DNA of 64,000 bases from Monocercomonoides exilis. Taxonomy: Eukaryota > Preaxostyla > Oxymonadida > Polymastigidae. Both the position numbers and the translations under genes were made by a program. Position 1 is the stretch's first letter; each line of letters begins with the position of its first letter. This document shows, piece after piece, positions 12,272-26,200 of this stretch. The notes beneath the pieces are model-generated. The model saw only the letters and a list, made by a program, of their open reading frames with translations. It was not told the origin of the DNA and did not search any database. Location: assembly GCA_001643675.2 (NCBI GenBank), contig LSRY02000020.1:1109501-1173500 (forward strand), written 5' to 3'.

Positions 12272-12675
12272 ATTGAGCGGCAGAAGAGGAGGCCAAGCGA
12301 AGAGAATTGCTGATGGAAGCAATGAAGATGAAGATGGCGTTGCGCATCACTCATTTGGAACTTCGGTGTTAGTGTTTTGAGATGCTTATGTGCGGGTGTG
12401 TGGTGGAACAGGACAAAATGATGATGAAACTTGAAGGACGGAAGAAGACGAAAGCGCGGGTCATTTGATCAAGAACAAGACGGCTGTTTTATGAAGCTTT
12501 GTTTTATATCTCTGATTGGCAGACAAAAGAACGGTTATTTTTATTTTGTTTGTAATTGTTATAATTCATCTTCCTCAATTGGTTGCTTGCTGTTTCGTTT
12601 CACTTCTTCACTCGTGTTTTCATATCTGTGAGTATTTTTGTGGGAACCGTTCATTGCGTTCACATTCATGCACAT

Positions 12676-12761
12676 TTCTTCTTCTTCTTCTTCTTCTTCT
12701 TCTTCTTCTTCTTCTTCTTCTTCTTCTTCTTCTTCTTCTTCTTCTTCTTCTTCTTCTTCTT

Positions 12762-12791
<30 letters not shown>
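12676..12791. repeat. (TTC)n microsatellite
   Basis: About 38 uninterrupted TTC units. The lack of interruptions contrasts with the poly-Ser coding runs elsewhere in the window, which mix TCT, TCC, TCA and TCG. Confidence 0.95.
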
Positions 12792-12792
<1 letters not shown>

Positions 12793-13479
12793 TAATATTT
12801 CTTCCATTTTTGATTTGATGAGCTTATTGCGTCAGAAACAACGCTAAGGATTTTTTGTATTTTTGTTGGGCTTGTATTTCCATTTGCGCCCTGTTGCGTG
12901 TCTTGTCGGTTGTTCTTGTCTGCCTGTCCTGCCGTTGAAAGTCCTCTTTCTCGCTGTTTGCGCCTTCTTCCTTCCTCTTCGTGCTGTATTTATTCATTCC
13001 ATGCATTCAGTTGCATTGGACACTCTTTTCAGTCTCTTTCTTCAAATTTCTCTTTCTCTTTTCTCTTTTTCCTTCTCTTTCTCTGTTGCTTTCTTCCTTT
13101 TCTCAGCAACGTTCTTCTCTTTCTCGTCGGACTCTTATCACCTCACCTGATGCGTTTGCCCTTGTTTGTATTATGCTTACACAATGATTTATTTGCGTAT
13201 TTATGAAGTCTTTTATAAATAGTATTTTTATTTTGTGCCTTTTTTCTCTTTCTCATTCTCTCATTCTCATTCTCTCTTTCCCAGCTATGTCACATTCATG
13301 TATTCTTTTTGCTTTGCTTTGAAATGTTTATTTGAGATTAAAGTGCCTATTTCACATGCCTTTTATTTTGAAAGTCTTCTTCATTTTGCGAATATTTTTA
13401 AGATAGGCATCGGAATGTTACAACACTATTTGGATTAATTGCGAATTCTCTCTTTTTTTTCTTTGTTTAATTTTTTTAT

Positions 13480-13540
13480 TGTTGCTACCACAAGATGGCT
13501 TGCAAATTTAAAAAAAAAATGTAATTTTGTGGTAACAACA
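13480..13540. repeat. Short inverted repeat (hairpin) between convergent genes
   Basis: Arms at 13480-13494 (core GTTGCTACCACAAG) and 13526-13540 (core TTGTGGTAACAAC) are complementary at all but one or two positions, with an A-rich loop of about 31 bases. It lies 76 bases past the stop codon of the minus-strand gene at 13617. It could mark 3' end formation or be a remnant of a small element. Confidence 0.55.
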
Positions 13541-13616
13541 AAAGACTAAAATAATAGTAATAAAAAGGTTTTGATGTTTTTCCAAATTCAATGCAAATGT
13601 TGGTGCATCAACGCTT

Positions 13617-16600
13617 TCATTCTGCGCGGAACATGAAATCCGAGGAAAAGGCTGAAACTGGTTGGTAGAAAGGTGACTTTAGAGAAGAACTTTCCGGTCT
13701 GTTGTGCTCGATAATAGGCGCGTTTTCATTGTGTGACGTGTCTATTAATGGATTTCGTGCTTTGAGATGCTTCCCACCATCATTGACAATTTTGGATGCA
13801 CTTTTCTGAGTTGCAGATGAAAATGCTGAAATGATTTTTGTTGATATTGGTGTGGCAACTACCAAAGGCAAAGGCGAATAAGGAGAGTTGTGCAAATGTG
13901 CAGCTCTGGGAGAAGGTCGAAGAATACGCGGAGGAGGAGTTCCGACCAGCGAAGGCACAACCTCCGGCTGTTTGCTTTCTTCTCTGGATTCTGCTGCAGA
14001 AATTGAAAGATGTGGCGAATGATGTTGAGACAGATGTGATTGCGATGTGGGAGATGAAGATGACAATGAAGATGAACTTGATTGTTGTGGAGAATCATTT
14101 TTTTCTTTGCTTTGCTCTTCATCAGCATGAACTTCGGAATTGATTTTTTCGATTTTTTCTTTCTCTTCCTTTCTCTCGTTTTGCTCAGTCCTTTCTCTTT
14201 TCTGCTCTGCTCTCTCATCATCAGGTGTGTTCTTTTTCTTTTTCTCTCTCTTCTTTTTTCTTTCTTTTTTACGCTCTTCATCCTTTCTGTCATTACCATC
14301 TTCTTCTTCTTCAAAGCGCTCTTCCCTCTTTTCATGTACTTTCTTGGTTCTTCTCATCAGCTTGTCAAACACACTTTCATTCATCTTTTGTTTGTGACTC
14401 CTTTTTCTTTTGCTCTCTTTTGCCCTCTTCCTCTGTTTTCTCTTTCTCCACTCTTTCACCTCCTTTCCCTCAAATGCATCCCAGCCGTTGTCTTCCTCCT
14501 CCTCCAGCAGATTCACAGCATTCTTTTCAAAAGCAAACGAGCGCGGAAATGAAGAATCTTGCAGCAGAACTGCTGACGGCATTGATGGAATCGACGGAGA
14601 ATATGAGTGTGAAGGGACGGTTGATACAAACACATCTGGCTGCAAAGGATAAAGAAGCGAAATGGATGCTGTGGTCTGTCGCCGCACAGAAGACGCTGCT
14701 GAGGCAGACGCGGAAAGAAACGAAGATGGGAAGGGATTCGGTGTCGGTTCACGCGCTGGTGAATCTGGTGAATAAGATGAAGGAAAAAGACTTCTTTTCA
14801 GAACACCTGTTGAAAATGAATTCTTTTCTTTCTGGAAAACAATGGAAGAACGGGGTGATGATATTGATTCCGAAGAAGAAGAGATGGAGCCATCTTCATC
14901 GTCTTCCACAACTGCAAAAATACTTTTCTTCTTTCCTTTCCCCTTGTTCTTCTGCTCCTTTTCTTTCAAACTCTTTTCTTTTGTTGATCTCCTCCTCTTT
15001 TCCTTCTCTTTCATTCTTGTGGGGTCTTTTTCCTTCTCTCTTTTATCGTCTCCAGTTTCTTTTTCTTCCTTCTCTTTTCTCACTTTCCCATCGTCTTCCT
15101 TCTCTTTGTTTTCTTTTGTCAAACCGCTATCATCAAAATAATCCATAACTTCATTCTGCTCTACAAGCAAGCCTTCATCTTTCCTTTCCCCTTCCTTTTT
15201 CTCTCCATTAGCGTCATCTAGCAACAAAGGAGATGAAGGAAAATTGCCCGAAGTCTGCACTGGTGAAATGGGTGTTATGGATGTTTCAAAGGGAGAAAAA
15301 CTTGTCAAGTGTGGAGACTTTGGCGGAGGTGTTGAATGGGAAAGAATCAAAGGAGGAGAAGATATCGAAGAAGAGATATCTGAATTATCTTGATTGTTAT
15401 TTGAATGCCCTGCACGATTCATCTGCTTTTTTGGTGTATTTTGGATGGGAGAAGATTCTGAAGAAAAGGTTGATATTTCAGAAGTTGATGATGAAACCAT
15501 TTCAGGAAGATTAACTGGACTTTGTGTGTGCGTTTGTATTGAAGGCAGATGAGGTGAAAGAGACGAAGAAGGCGCATCAACAGAAGAATCTTCTGTTTGC
15601 ACGTGAGCAGATGATTCAAAAGGCTCAGAAGATGGTAATGGAGAATCACTTGAGAATAAACTAGAACGAGAAGGTGCTGGGGAAGGTGAAGAAGATGCAG
15701 TGTCAATATCCTTTGCCTTTGAATGTGTCGTTGATGATGATGATTCCAAAGCAGAGTCTGGAGGAAGATGAAGCTGTGAAGCACTTAAATGTGATGAAGA
15801 TATTGTTGCCTTTTTCACTTCATTTGCGATGTGCTGGTCATGAAGTGGAGATGTTACAGCATCAGATGTTGTGGTCGAAATAGTCGAAGGAAACAACAAA
15901 TTTCTTGAAAGAGAAGAAGAAGAAGAAAACAACGCAGATGAAGAGGCAGAAGCAGAAACTGAGTTAGAAGAAAAAGAAGCGTGTGGATTTGCTGATAAAG
16001 TGTTAAAGAGAAATGAATGGTACATTGGAGATGTTGAGGCAGTTGATAGAAGAGGCAGACGCTGAGAAAGATGTGAATGCTGCGGTGTTGTTGTCTGCAT
16101 TGAAGAATCTCGATGAATGATCACTTCCTTTCCATTTGTAGTCACAAATCCTTCTTCTGTTCTGTGAGTTCTTAAATGGTTATCTTTTCTATCACTTCTT
16201 TCACTGCTCTCAAATCGAAATCTCTTTCTATTTCTTTCATTTGTAATCATTCTTCTCTTTCTTTCTCTTTCTCTTTCTCTTTCTCGCATTCTGTCCAAAT
16301 AATCAAAGTGCTCTTCATTATCAAATTCGTCTTCGCTTTCTTCACTTCCATCTGTAATTATTTCTCCTTCTTCTACTTCTTGTTCAAAATCATTATTATC
16401 AAGTGCTTTTTCAGAGTTCCTTTTCCTTTTCCTTTTTATTTTCTCCCAGTTCGGAAGTTCTTGATATTCTCTTTTCTTCTCTAAACTTCTTTGCAATTGC
16501 GTTATTCTTTTTCTTTCCTCCATCAACATCTCAACCAGCTGAAGTGAGGCAGTCTCTAAAAGAAGAAAAGTAGAAGGAGAAGAAGCAGAAGAAGGTGAAG

Positions 16601-19600
16601 AAGGTGAAAAAACAGATTCCACTCCTTCTTTTGATGAACTTGCTTGAAGTGGAGGCTGTTGATGAAAAGAAGCATCAAAATGTTGGGGAGTTGATGTTTG
16701 TTGAGTAGGCTTTGGATTAGAACTTGTTTGAGTATGGTCAGTTGTTGCTTTATCTGCCAATGGACGAGAAGCAGCTGGTGAAGCATAAGGTAAAGATATT
16801 CCAACCTCAAAAGATGAATTTGAGATGGAATGATTTGAAGAAGGCGAATCTGAATGCAATGGCAACTGCATCGAAGATGAGGTGGCTCTTTCTTCTTGTT
16901 TGAATGAAGTTTGTGGATCCGAAGTCTCTTTCAAGGAATTGCGATGTTTTGATATTGAAGAATTCAAATAGGTTTTGTGTACAGATTTCATTCTGTGGTT
17001 TTGTAAATGCCTCTTTGCAGAAGCAATTGAAGAGGATGAAGAAGATGGGAGAGAAGAAGATGACGACGAAGATTCTATTAACTCAATATGATGATGATGT
17101 AGCTTCCTCTTCTTTTTTCTTTTTGATTTATCAGTTCGCCTGTCTCTTTTTCTTTTCTTTTCTTTGCTTTTTTTGTTTTTCTTTTCACTTTCCGCTTCTT
17201 TGCTTTTTTCTGTAACATCATTTTTCCTTTTTTCTTCATCTTCTTTAAAGTCAGCAGCACTTCTTACTGTTGCTGCGAATGTTCCTTCCTTTTCTTCAGC
17301 TTTTCGTCCATTTGTTTCAGTTGATAATGGAACATGAAGTTGTGAAATCCTCGATTCTTGTTGGGTTTCGTTTGATGGAGAAATCGAAGCTATGGGTGGT
17401 GTTTTGATAACAGATGAATTACTAGCAGCGGAAGAATGGCTTGGCAAAGTTAAGGAAGAAAAAGATACTCTAAAAGGAGTTGAGGTCTGTTGGATTGTTG
17501 CGAATTCCGCTGGTTGTGGCATTGCTTGCTTAGGCAGAATATGAGCAAGAGAAATTGAAGATAAGTCAAAAGATGTTTTCGAAAATTGAGACAAGCTTGG
17601 TGGAGGTGGAGGTGGTGGAAGATTTAGACGATTCATTCTGACCGTTGTGTTGCTTGAAGACGGTAAAAGGTTTGACATTGTTGTTTCTATTCTTGTCTGT
17701 GGAATCACAGAAGGAAAAAGATTTGAAGAGGGTGAAGGAGTTTTGCTAGCAGTAGGAGATGATCCGAAGCTTGGAAATGATGCTGATGTTAAAGTAGAAG
17801 ATAATCCTTTTCCTTCCTTCTCACCAGATTTACTGTTGTTGCTGCCACTTTCGTTGTTTTCAGTATCAGGAATTGGATCTCTTTCTTTTTCAACATTTTG
17901 AACTTGCAATCGTTTGTCACTTTCTTCATTTCTTGCATTCATATGTTCTTTAACTCCATTTTCACTATCATCATCTTCTTCTTTCTTGGCTTGTTCTTTT
18001 AAATCATGTTTATCTCTTTCTTCTTTCCTTTCATCTTTTGCTCCTTCGCTTTCTTCGATTCTCTTATTGTCTGATTCCTTTTGTGCATCATTCTTCTTTA
18101 CTCCGTCAGTATTTTTTTCACTTCCTTCTTTGTCCTCTTTCTTTTTTGTTTCACCAGAAATCTGTTGAGTCTGATCATTTTGACTTTCAAAACCTTTCCT
18201 CAAATCCAAACCAGATGCAACTTTTGTTTGCTGAACATGTGACAATGTCGGAGAAGCTGCCAAGGAAGGTAAAAAAGGACGGGCTAATGAAATAGATGGA
18301 AGAAGAGAAAATTCAGCAAGATCATCGGTATCTCCTGCTTCGTTATCAAAATGAGTATCTATTGATTGCATGAATGGAATAGACAAAGGACTGGTTATTT
18401 CCTTTTCTTTTTCTTTTTCATTGCTATTCTCCAGCGTTATTTGTTCGAAGTTGTTTGATTCTGTGTATTTTTTGCCTTCATCTCTGCTATTTTCATTCTT
18501 AGAACAATTTTTCTCGTTTTCTCTGTTAATTTTTTCCTTTTCAGTATCTTCTTTATTCGCTTTGTTTTTCTTTATTAATTCGTTCTCTCTCACCTGTAAA
18601 ACTGTTGGTTCGTTTGTTGTTCTCGTTTTTGCACTATGATCTTGGTGCGGATCAGAAGTAGAAATTACCAACTGAACATCCGAAGATAAAGTACCAAAGG
18701 AATTGACTTTTACTGGAGTCAACCTTGAAGAGGCTTGCTTTGGTAAAGGAAATATTGAAACTACAAAAAGAAGTAATGAAATTTGATGAAAATGAAATTA
18801 ATAAATAAGGCGAACCATCTTGTTGTTCATATGCTACAGTCTGCTCAATCTGTTGAATTACTGAATTTTTCTTTTCCATGATAAGGTTTTCCATCTTCTT
18901 TTCTCTCTCGTTTTTTGTGACGGATTCGGCGATCTTTCTATTTGTCTCTTCTGCTCCACAACTTTCAGTTTTTTCATTTCCTTCTTTTTCAATTGAATCG
19001 CTTTCTCTGTATTTTCTTTGAGGCTTTTCTGTATCGTTGTGTCTTTTCTCGTTTTCATTCTCTTTTTCATTGTTTTCAATATTATCTCCACAATTATCTC
19101 TTTCTGTTCCACTTCTTTTTTTTCTTTTTGAAGAATTTTTTTTTTCTTCAACAATTTTTTGACCTTTGCCCTTTAGGATATCTTGTTCATTCTTTTTCTT
19201 TCTTTTGCTTCTCTCTTTTTTCTCATCAGAAAATTCGTTTTCTCTTTGTTTCTTTGTTTCGTTACTGGTCTTTTCTTTCGTTTGTATAACTTTTTCTTTG
19301 TTCTCCATTTCCTTTTCTTTTTCATCCTCAAAATTATTTTCCACTGTTTCATTTCCAGTCAAATCTTTATTCAGCTTCTTTGAATTTGATTCTTGATTTC
19401 TATCAATGTCTAAATCGCCCGTGTGAGGAGGAGAAAAAAGTGATACTCTGAAGCCACTTGAAGGAAGAGGTGATGCAGATGATAATGAGGAATTCGTTGA
19501 GTCTACTGATGTTTTCAACGGAGATGATTCGACAAGTAACGGGCTGAACCTTCGAGGCCATGACACTTGAGTTGCAAGCTCTTTGCGTGGAAAAGCCAAT

Positions 19601-20166
19601 TTTTGTGCAAATGTTGTTCTGGGAAATGAAAACTTCACCCGTTTTTGTTCCTTTGATTTTAATGTCTCATCTTGTTCAACAGCGCAGGTATTCTCGTTAA
19701 CAGCACTATCCAGATGTGACTGTCGCGTCTTCAATATTGAATGAAAGTGCGGTGGGGAGTTAAATGTTGGAGTTAGATCGTTGAGTCGTTTTCTCACTTC
19801 TTCGTATGATTCCTCAGGACTCAGTAAACGTTCTTCAAAAATGCTGGTCCCTGCTCCAGAACGCAGATCCAAAACCTGACGCGATAATTGTGCGTTTCTG
19901 ATTGCAAGTTTTTCGTTTGATTTCTCAATTGCGATTGAATCCTTTTCTTATGAAGTTGTGATAACAAACAAATTCAAATTTCAGCACGAGATGAATAATA
20001 TATTTAAATAAAAAAACCAGTAATTAAGCAGACGCTGCGTCAACTGTTTCTTTAATTGCTCGACTTTTGCATTCTGTTTTTGAAGTGCTTTTGTCAATCG
20101 AGAAATTAATTCTGTCTGTTCCTCAACTCCAATTTCATTGCGACTCCCGCTTCTTCTCGAAGTCAT
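13617..20166 (-). CDS. Large coiled-coil and low-complexity protein, three exons
   Basis: Exons on the minus strand 20034..20166, 18816..19946 and 13617..18760 join in phase 1 both times, giving 2135 residues. Family not recognised. The N-terminal 75 residues form a clear heptad-like coiled coil across the first intron (ELISRLTKALQKQNAKVEQL, then IAIEKSNEKLAIRNAQLSRQ). Next comes a Pro/Ser region with FSPL and LLSPEES-type SP motifs, then alternating Lys/Glu-rich charged blocks, Ser/Thr/Pro blocks, and a short basic C-terminal part (GTPPPRILRPSPRAAH). Such a plan is seen in chromosome, kinetochore or cytoskeletal scaffold proteins, including shugoshin, but I see no defining motif. The first intron (87 nt, donor GTCTGC, acceptor ATAAG) is the weakest junction; the 55-nt second intron ends in TTTGTAG. 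The gene starts 119 bases from the divergent surface-protein gene, so the two may share a promoter. Confidence 0.68.
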
Positions 20167-20285
20167 TTTCAAATCTTTCTTTTGAAATCAAAAGCAAGCA
20201 AATTTCTTTTAAAATCATTTTGCCAGCAAATATATTTCGTTTTTAAAAAAATGAAGGGTAAAGGATCAAGAATGTGAAAAGAAAA
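20167..20285. promoter_or_regulatory. Short divergent intergenic region
   Basis: Only 119 bases separate the start codons of the minus-strand coiled-coil gene and the plus-strand surface protein. Any promoter elements for both must lie here or inside the genes. The sequence is AT-rich with an A run near 20245; no specific motif can be named. Confidence 0.35.
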
Positions 20286-23200
20286 ATGAATTTTATTTTT
20301 ATTCAAGCAATCTTTTTTATTTGGAACGCAAGTTCTCATTGTTCTACTATTTTGTATAATAAATTACAGCGTAATCCTGAATGCTTGAATAACGTCTGGA
20401 TGAAGAATGAACATTCACCAAGCCATTTTTTGTCAAGCGCCTTCAATTGTGAATATCACTTTGGCAATCAAAATAACGTACCACAAAAATATAATTCTCT
20501 TGCAGAAAGAGAAAGTTTTAACAACATATTTCCTTTTGTCTCTTCGAAATTCACAATTCTCAATTCTTCACTTCAGCTTTATTCTTTAAACCTTCATCTT
20601 TTACAACAGATGGTGATGATAACTCATAAGCATCATTCATCCCTTTTTATGAGTTGTTGCTCTTTGCTTTTTCAGTTTTTGTTCAACAGTTCAATTCTTT
20701 CCATGGAAAATGGATATACGGATATGAGAAACGTTACGTTTCTATCAGAGTCGAAATCACCTACTGCTCCTTCATTACTTACTCGTTCTTTTTCATTTGC
20801 TCATTCTTTTCCTTCTGGAACATTTCATTTTTCGTTTTCAACTTTATCTTCAAGCCATATTTCCCAAGCGCCATTTCTCGCTTCACCTTTCATTTCAAAT
20901 ATTGTGCTATCATCGTGCATCTTCAAGAATATAACCACTTCAAAGCATTTAACTTCAATTTTATCTTCTTGCATTCCTTGTGAGTGGACAATAAGAGGAA
21001 ATGTATTCTCATCTGTTCAGGATGTGTTTTATGGAGGAATTATCTCGTCCATTGATGATCCCATGGTTACTTATTTTCATTCAATAAACAACACTTATTT
21101 TCGTCACAGAGCTCAAAAAATGCAGAATTATACAAGCCAGCAAATCTTTGTGGAAAATCAAAACGATGTATCCTTTACTGAAGATTGCTTCAAAGACTGT
21201 TCGACGATGAACGATGTTTGCTCAGACTACAGTAGTTTTTACACGTGTGGAGGATCCATTTTTGCGCGAGATATATCGAAAACTAACGTTGCAATCTGTG
21301 AATGTGCTTTTGAGAATTGCAAAAGCGGGTGTTCTGGCGGATGTATCTATGCGTCAGGCGTCTGTGGATTGCAAATCAATAAAAGTAACGTTACTTCATG
21401 TATAGGAAAGAGTGGTAATGGTGGTGGAATTTATATTTCATGTGTTAAGAGTGTTCTCTTATCTTTTTCACAAATTAATAATTGTTCAAGTGGAAATGAA
21501 GGTGGAGGGATTTTTTTCACTTTTGATTCAACTTTATCGCTAACGTTATCTCCGCAGCGTTTCTCTTCTTTCTCCACTTCCTCAGACACGAAGTGTCCAA
21601 AGATTAGCGAGTGTTCTTTATCTCACTGTGAATCTTTGTCAAAGGGAGGGGGTCTTTCTGTTCAAAGCTCAACTGCAAGGTATCTCATTTCATCAACCTT
21701 TTTTTTCTACTGTTCTTCTAAAGACAGCACAGGGGGGGGAGCAAGTATTGAAATTCCACTCGTCATTCCAGCTGTTGGATACTATATGTGTTTTTGCTCG
21801 TTTCATCATAACGAAGCAAATACGGGGAAAGGACAGGATTTGTACGAATCTGATTTATACAAAAACTCCCCTAACAATGCTGGCTTAAGTTGGTGTTTCA
21901 GCACAGATAATTCACCACAACGTGTGCTTTGGAATGGAGGGGGAGAGCTGAAAGAAATGGGACATTTATTTGTATTAGGCATTTCAACAAGAATTGTCAG
22001 TGATGAAAGTGGCAAAGACGGTTTATTATGCGGCTCTTTAATTAAAGGAATCCAACCGTGTAAAACGATTAAGTTCGCTTTTCATTCAGCTTTAGATTGG
22101 TCCACAAAGCGCATTTATATTGAAAGTGGCGTGTATAAAGAAGAGGAATCTCTTCATTTCACAGAGCCTATATCACTAAACGGAAGTATTCTCGCTTCTC
22201 GCAAATGTTGTATTTCGACGGAAAATAGAGAAAATGTGCAACCTCTTTTTGTAGTTGAGTCTGGTAATGTAGCTTTTACTTGCATTGAATTTTCACATGC
22301 TCAAAATTCTGCCTCTCTTTTTGTTGTACCGCCAAGCTCGCAAATTCAAAGGCTTTATCTTTTTAACTGTAGCTTTACTCAACCTTCAACTTCTAAACCT
22401 CTTGAGTTTCCGATGTTTGATTTCAAATCGACTTTTGTGGTTGCTTATATGTTTTCATGTAATTTTAACTCGATCAGAACCCATGGAAGTCCACTTATTA
22501 TTTGTAGTCCTGATTATACTTCTTTCGATAATTCTTACGAATCAAAATCCTCATCTTCTAGATTAACAAACCAAGTTAATAGGTGTTTTACACTTTCGCT
22601 AGTATCGCTCGACGTATCAAATCTGAGCACAACTGGCAATTCAAGTTCATTTCTTATCGTTAAACCATTTAAATCAAAAAAAATTGTTTCATCAAGTAAT
22701 TCCACGTTTAAAAATTGTACTGCCGAATCCGAAAACGGGGGAGCGATGTTGTTATTTATTAAAGAGGAAGGGCTGTGGAAGACAGAAAATTGTACATTTC
22801 ATGAAATTTGTGCTTTATCAACAAGAAATTGGTATTCATTTGGTGGAGGCATCTACTTGGATGTTAGCGGATCAAAGAGCAATTTTAAAATTGTTCATTC
22901 TTCGTTCGAATCAAACAATGCATATTGTGGGCGGAACCTGTTTCTTTCATTTGAGAGTTTTATGAAACATAATCTTATTTCTCATTTTGATAAAGAGTTT
23001 GATAAAACTTTCGACACATACAACTCGATGATGGGAAGAAATAAAGACGATGAAAACATAGTTTCGCTTTTTAACATTATGCTTTATAAATGTGATGAAA
23101 TTTATATTAATAGTATCAAAGATTACGGTGCAGATTGGTTTTTATGCGGAAATTTCACTTATCCTTGCAAAACGATTGTCTCAGGAACGCAACATTCATC

Positions 23201-26200
23201 TTTCGAAGATGAAGTTTATATGAATTTGTGCGGAGTTTTTGACAAAATTTGCTCATTTGATTTGGATGTCTTTCAAATTACGTCTTTTTCTATTTCGTCC
23301 AATTCAGAGCACTCTTTTTCAAGTGATTCCTCAAATTCAGGATTCTTCAACAAAGTTGAAAGATCCAAATTAATATTCAAAACGGAATTAATTGCATTTG
23401 ATACATTTGTTCGTTTTGGAAAGCGATGCGACGTATCAAACGTAGATTTCGATTTCTCTACCTCGGAGGACATCAATCACGTGAGCAAACCATTTCATAA
23501 CCAAAACGATTATTCTTCTTTAAAAGCAATTTTTGTGTCAAATGAGAAGTCTTCTAATGATCAGGACTGCTATTTCAATCTTGATGGTTCAGAAATAACA
23601 TTTAAGTCGAAAGCGGAACCTTTTAAATCAGATTTTATCTTCTTAATTCTTTACTCAGGAAAAGTCTCGTTAACAACTGTTACAGTTCAAACTCATCAAG
23701 CCTCAAAAAATCATGCGGGCCAAAATTATGCAATCTTTCTTCATCCTTTTATGCTTTGCAATTCTGATGTTTTTGAACTATTTATTGCTGAGGTGGCAGT
23801 TTCAGATTTAACTTTTGATTGTGGATCGTTTATTCAAATGAATCCTTTGACAGAGCATTTTAATTCCTCTCAAAAAACACATTTAGAAGAGTCAACTGAA
23901 GTTGATCCAACAAATCAATCGTTGCCTTTAGAAAATTATAGCGGACCTTCCAAAAATCAATATAAATATTTTCCTTCAAAGTTCAACTCATTCAACTTTG
24001 TAATGATGCATCATTGTAGTTTTCTCAATATTCATTCAACAAGTTCGAGCCCATCGTATTTTCTTGGATATTATATTCAGCATTCGTTCGAATTTAAGAA
24101 TTCAACATGGAAAAATTGTACTGCCCCAAACTCAATGAAAGGCGGAATATTTTGTGTGAGAAAGCATTTAAATGAAGATAATTCTCGGCAGCTCTCTGCT
24201 ATTCCAACACATGAAAATGATTTTGAGATCCTCATGAACTGCTCATTCCGAGATTGTGCTTGCAACGCATCAAGTGAAGGCAAAGGAGGAGTAATATTCT
24301 ATGAAGATTATTCAACAAGTCTTGGAATTAACATATTGGTTGATAATCTTATCAACAATTCTGCAGCTATTGCTCGAGATATGTTCTTTTTTTTCAATAG
24401 TATGTGTAAAGTTACCCTTTTTTTAAAAAAAGGGACAGAAAATTTTGATGGGTATAACGAAGATAATTCAATCATTGGAAAGGATTTGTATGAAGAGGAG
24501 TTAGTCAATCTATTTGTATTGTGCTATAATCGTAAGGTTCAATTATATGTTAAGAATTACAATTCGAGCGATAAAGGACAAGATTGGTTCAACTGTGGAT
24601 CAATCAATATTCCTTGCGAAACATTTGATTATTGTCTCAAACATAAAGATCTATCTCAATCTGTAAGTGTAATATTCATTTATGGTAATGTTTTTATGAA
24701 CAGTGCAGTGAATATTTCCAATTGGAACATAAAATCAGGAGAATTATGTTATCATTCTATGTTGTCAATCAGCGAAAAGATAGCTACTACATTAAATGGA
24801 GCTTTATTTGAAAATGATGATTCCTTAACATGTGATTACATATATTTTAAAATTCCACGGAAGTTTTTGTGTGATCCACGAACAATTTTTTCCTCAATTG
24901 GATCATTAGTCACGATTTATAGTTGTGTGTTTGATTTTGAGCCTGGAGAAGAAATGAAAAATAAAGCTGGAAGTTTTAGTTTCTCATTATTTCAAGTGAC
25001 TAAAGGATACCTGAGTTTGAAGAACAGTGTTCTTGGAAGTGATACGAACATCATATTTTCACATTCACTGCTAGAATGTTTGGATCAGCTTACGCTCATA
25101 AATATTTCTTCATGCATTTTTTCAAACATCACATTTACAGATGGTTCGTTATTGACGTTTTTTAAAGACGTTTATAACAATGCTGGTAATTGCAAAGCAC
25201 TTTCTACTGGAAGAGACAATGGAAATAAGTGCATTTTTGTTGTTTGGAAATCAAATTTCTCATTCATTCAGTCTCTTTCAGAATCATCAAGTGTGATCTT
25301 CTCTCCTATCCGTAGTTACGTTACTTTAATTATTAAATCTTGTCAATTCGCGAATTGTAGCGCGCCTCAATCAGAAAAAGGAGGCTGTATCAACTTGCAT
25401 TTTACTGCAACTTCATCTATTAATATTTCTTCAACGAATTTTTCCTCTTGCTCATCGGCTGTTGACCATAAAAACGAGTTATTAGAATCGCATGCTTCCC
25501 AGAGAAAATATTTACTTCAGGAATCAGAAAATTCATTTGTTGAGCATAAAGATTTTTCCAATAGCGCATTTTCCATATTTGGGGGTCAGAAAGAATTTCA
25601 AAGGAATAAAGAAGTTAAAGGGCATGGAGGAGCAATGTATCTGGACTTTAATGATTCTTCTTCTCAAACTTTTGCCAATGCAAAACGAATGAATATTTAC
25701 ATTTTTGCATTTTATAACGATAACGATGCAAGCATTGGACGTGATATATTTTTTGTGGTGGAAGATTTCAAAACCCAAATTATGGCTGAGCAATTAATTG
25801 TTAAATATGATTATAACATTTGGAACTTATCAAACTCAATATATGGCATTGATTTCGATCAAAAAGAAACAGATTTAATTCCGCTTGTTAATTATTATCG
25901 CTCAACTGAAATTTACATAAATGAAAATGGGATTGATGCACCGTTGTGTGGAAGTATTGTAAATCCCTGTTTTACACTTTGCACTTTTAAATCACATCTA
26001 TTTCTATCGGAATTCCAAAAGGTTATGGTGAAAGGATTTGTTCCCATTGGAGAAAGTTTTTATGCTGAATCAATTTCTTTTATGACTTATGGAAAGATTA
26101 AGCGGGCTGCAATTGTTTTGGGAGCCGATACAAATCTTAAAGAAAGCAGCGTAATAAAATGCAATAATGTGTTTTTTTCACACTTTCAATTTAGGATTCA

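Larger units (their letters stand above)
12272..13616. other. Non-coding region between convergent genes
   Basis: T-rich 3' flank shared by the CDC25 gene (+) and the next gene (-). It holds the pure TTC microsatellite at 12676-12791 and a hairpin at 13480-13540. Open frames here are products of the microsatellite and pyrimidine bias. Confidence 0.6.

Noticed and set aside
14082-15148. Plus-strand Ser/Phe/Leu-rich open frames opposite the large minus-strand gene
   Set aside because: Mirror images of Lys/Glu-rich coding sequence on the minus strand; no complex sequence in them.
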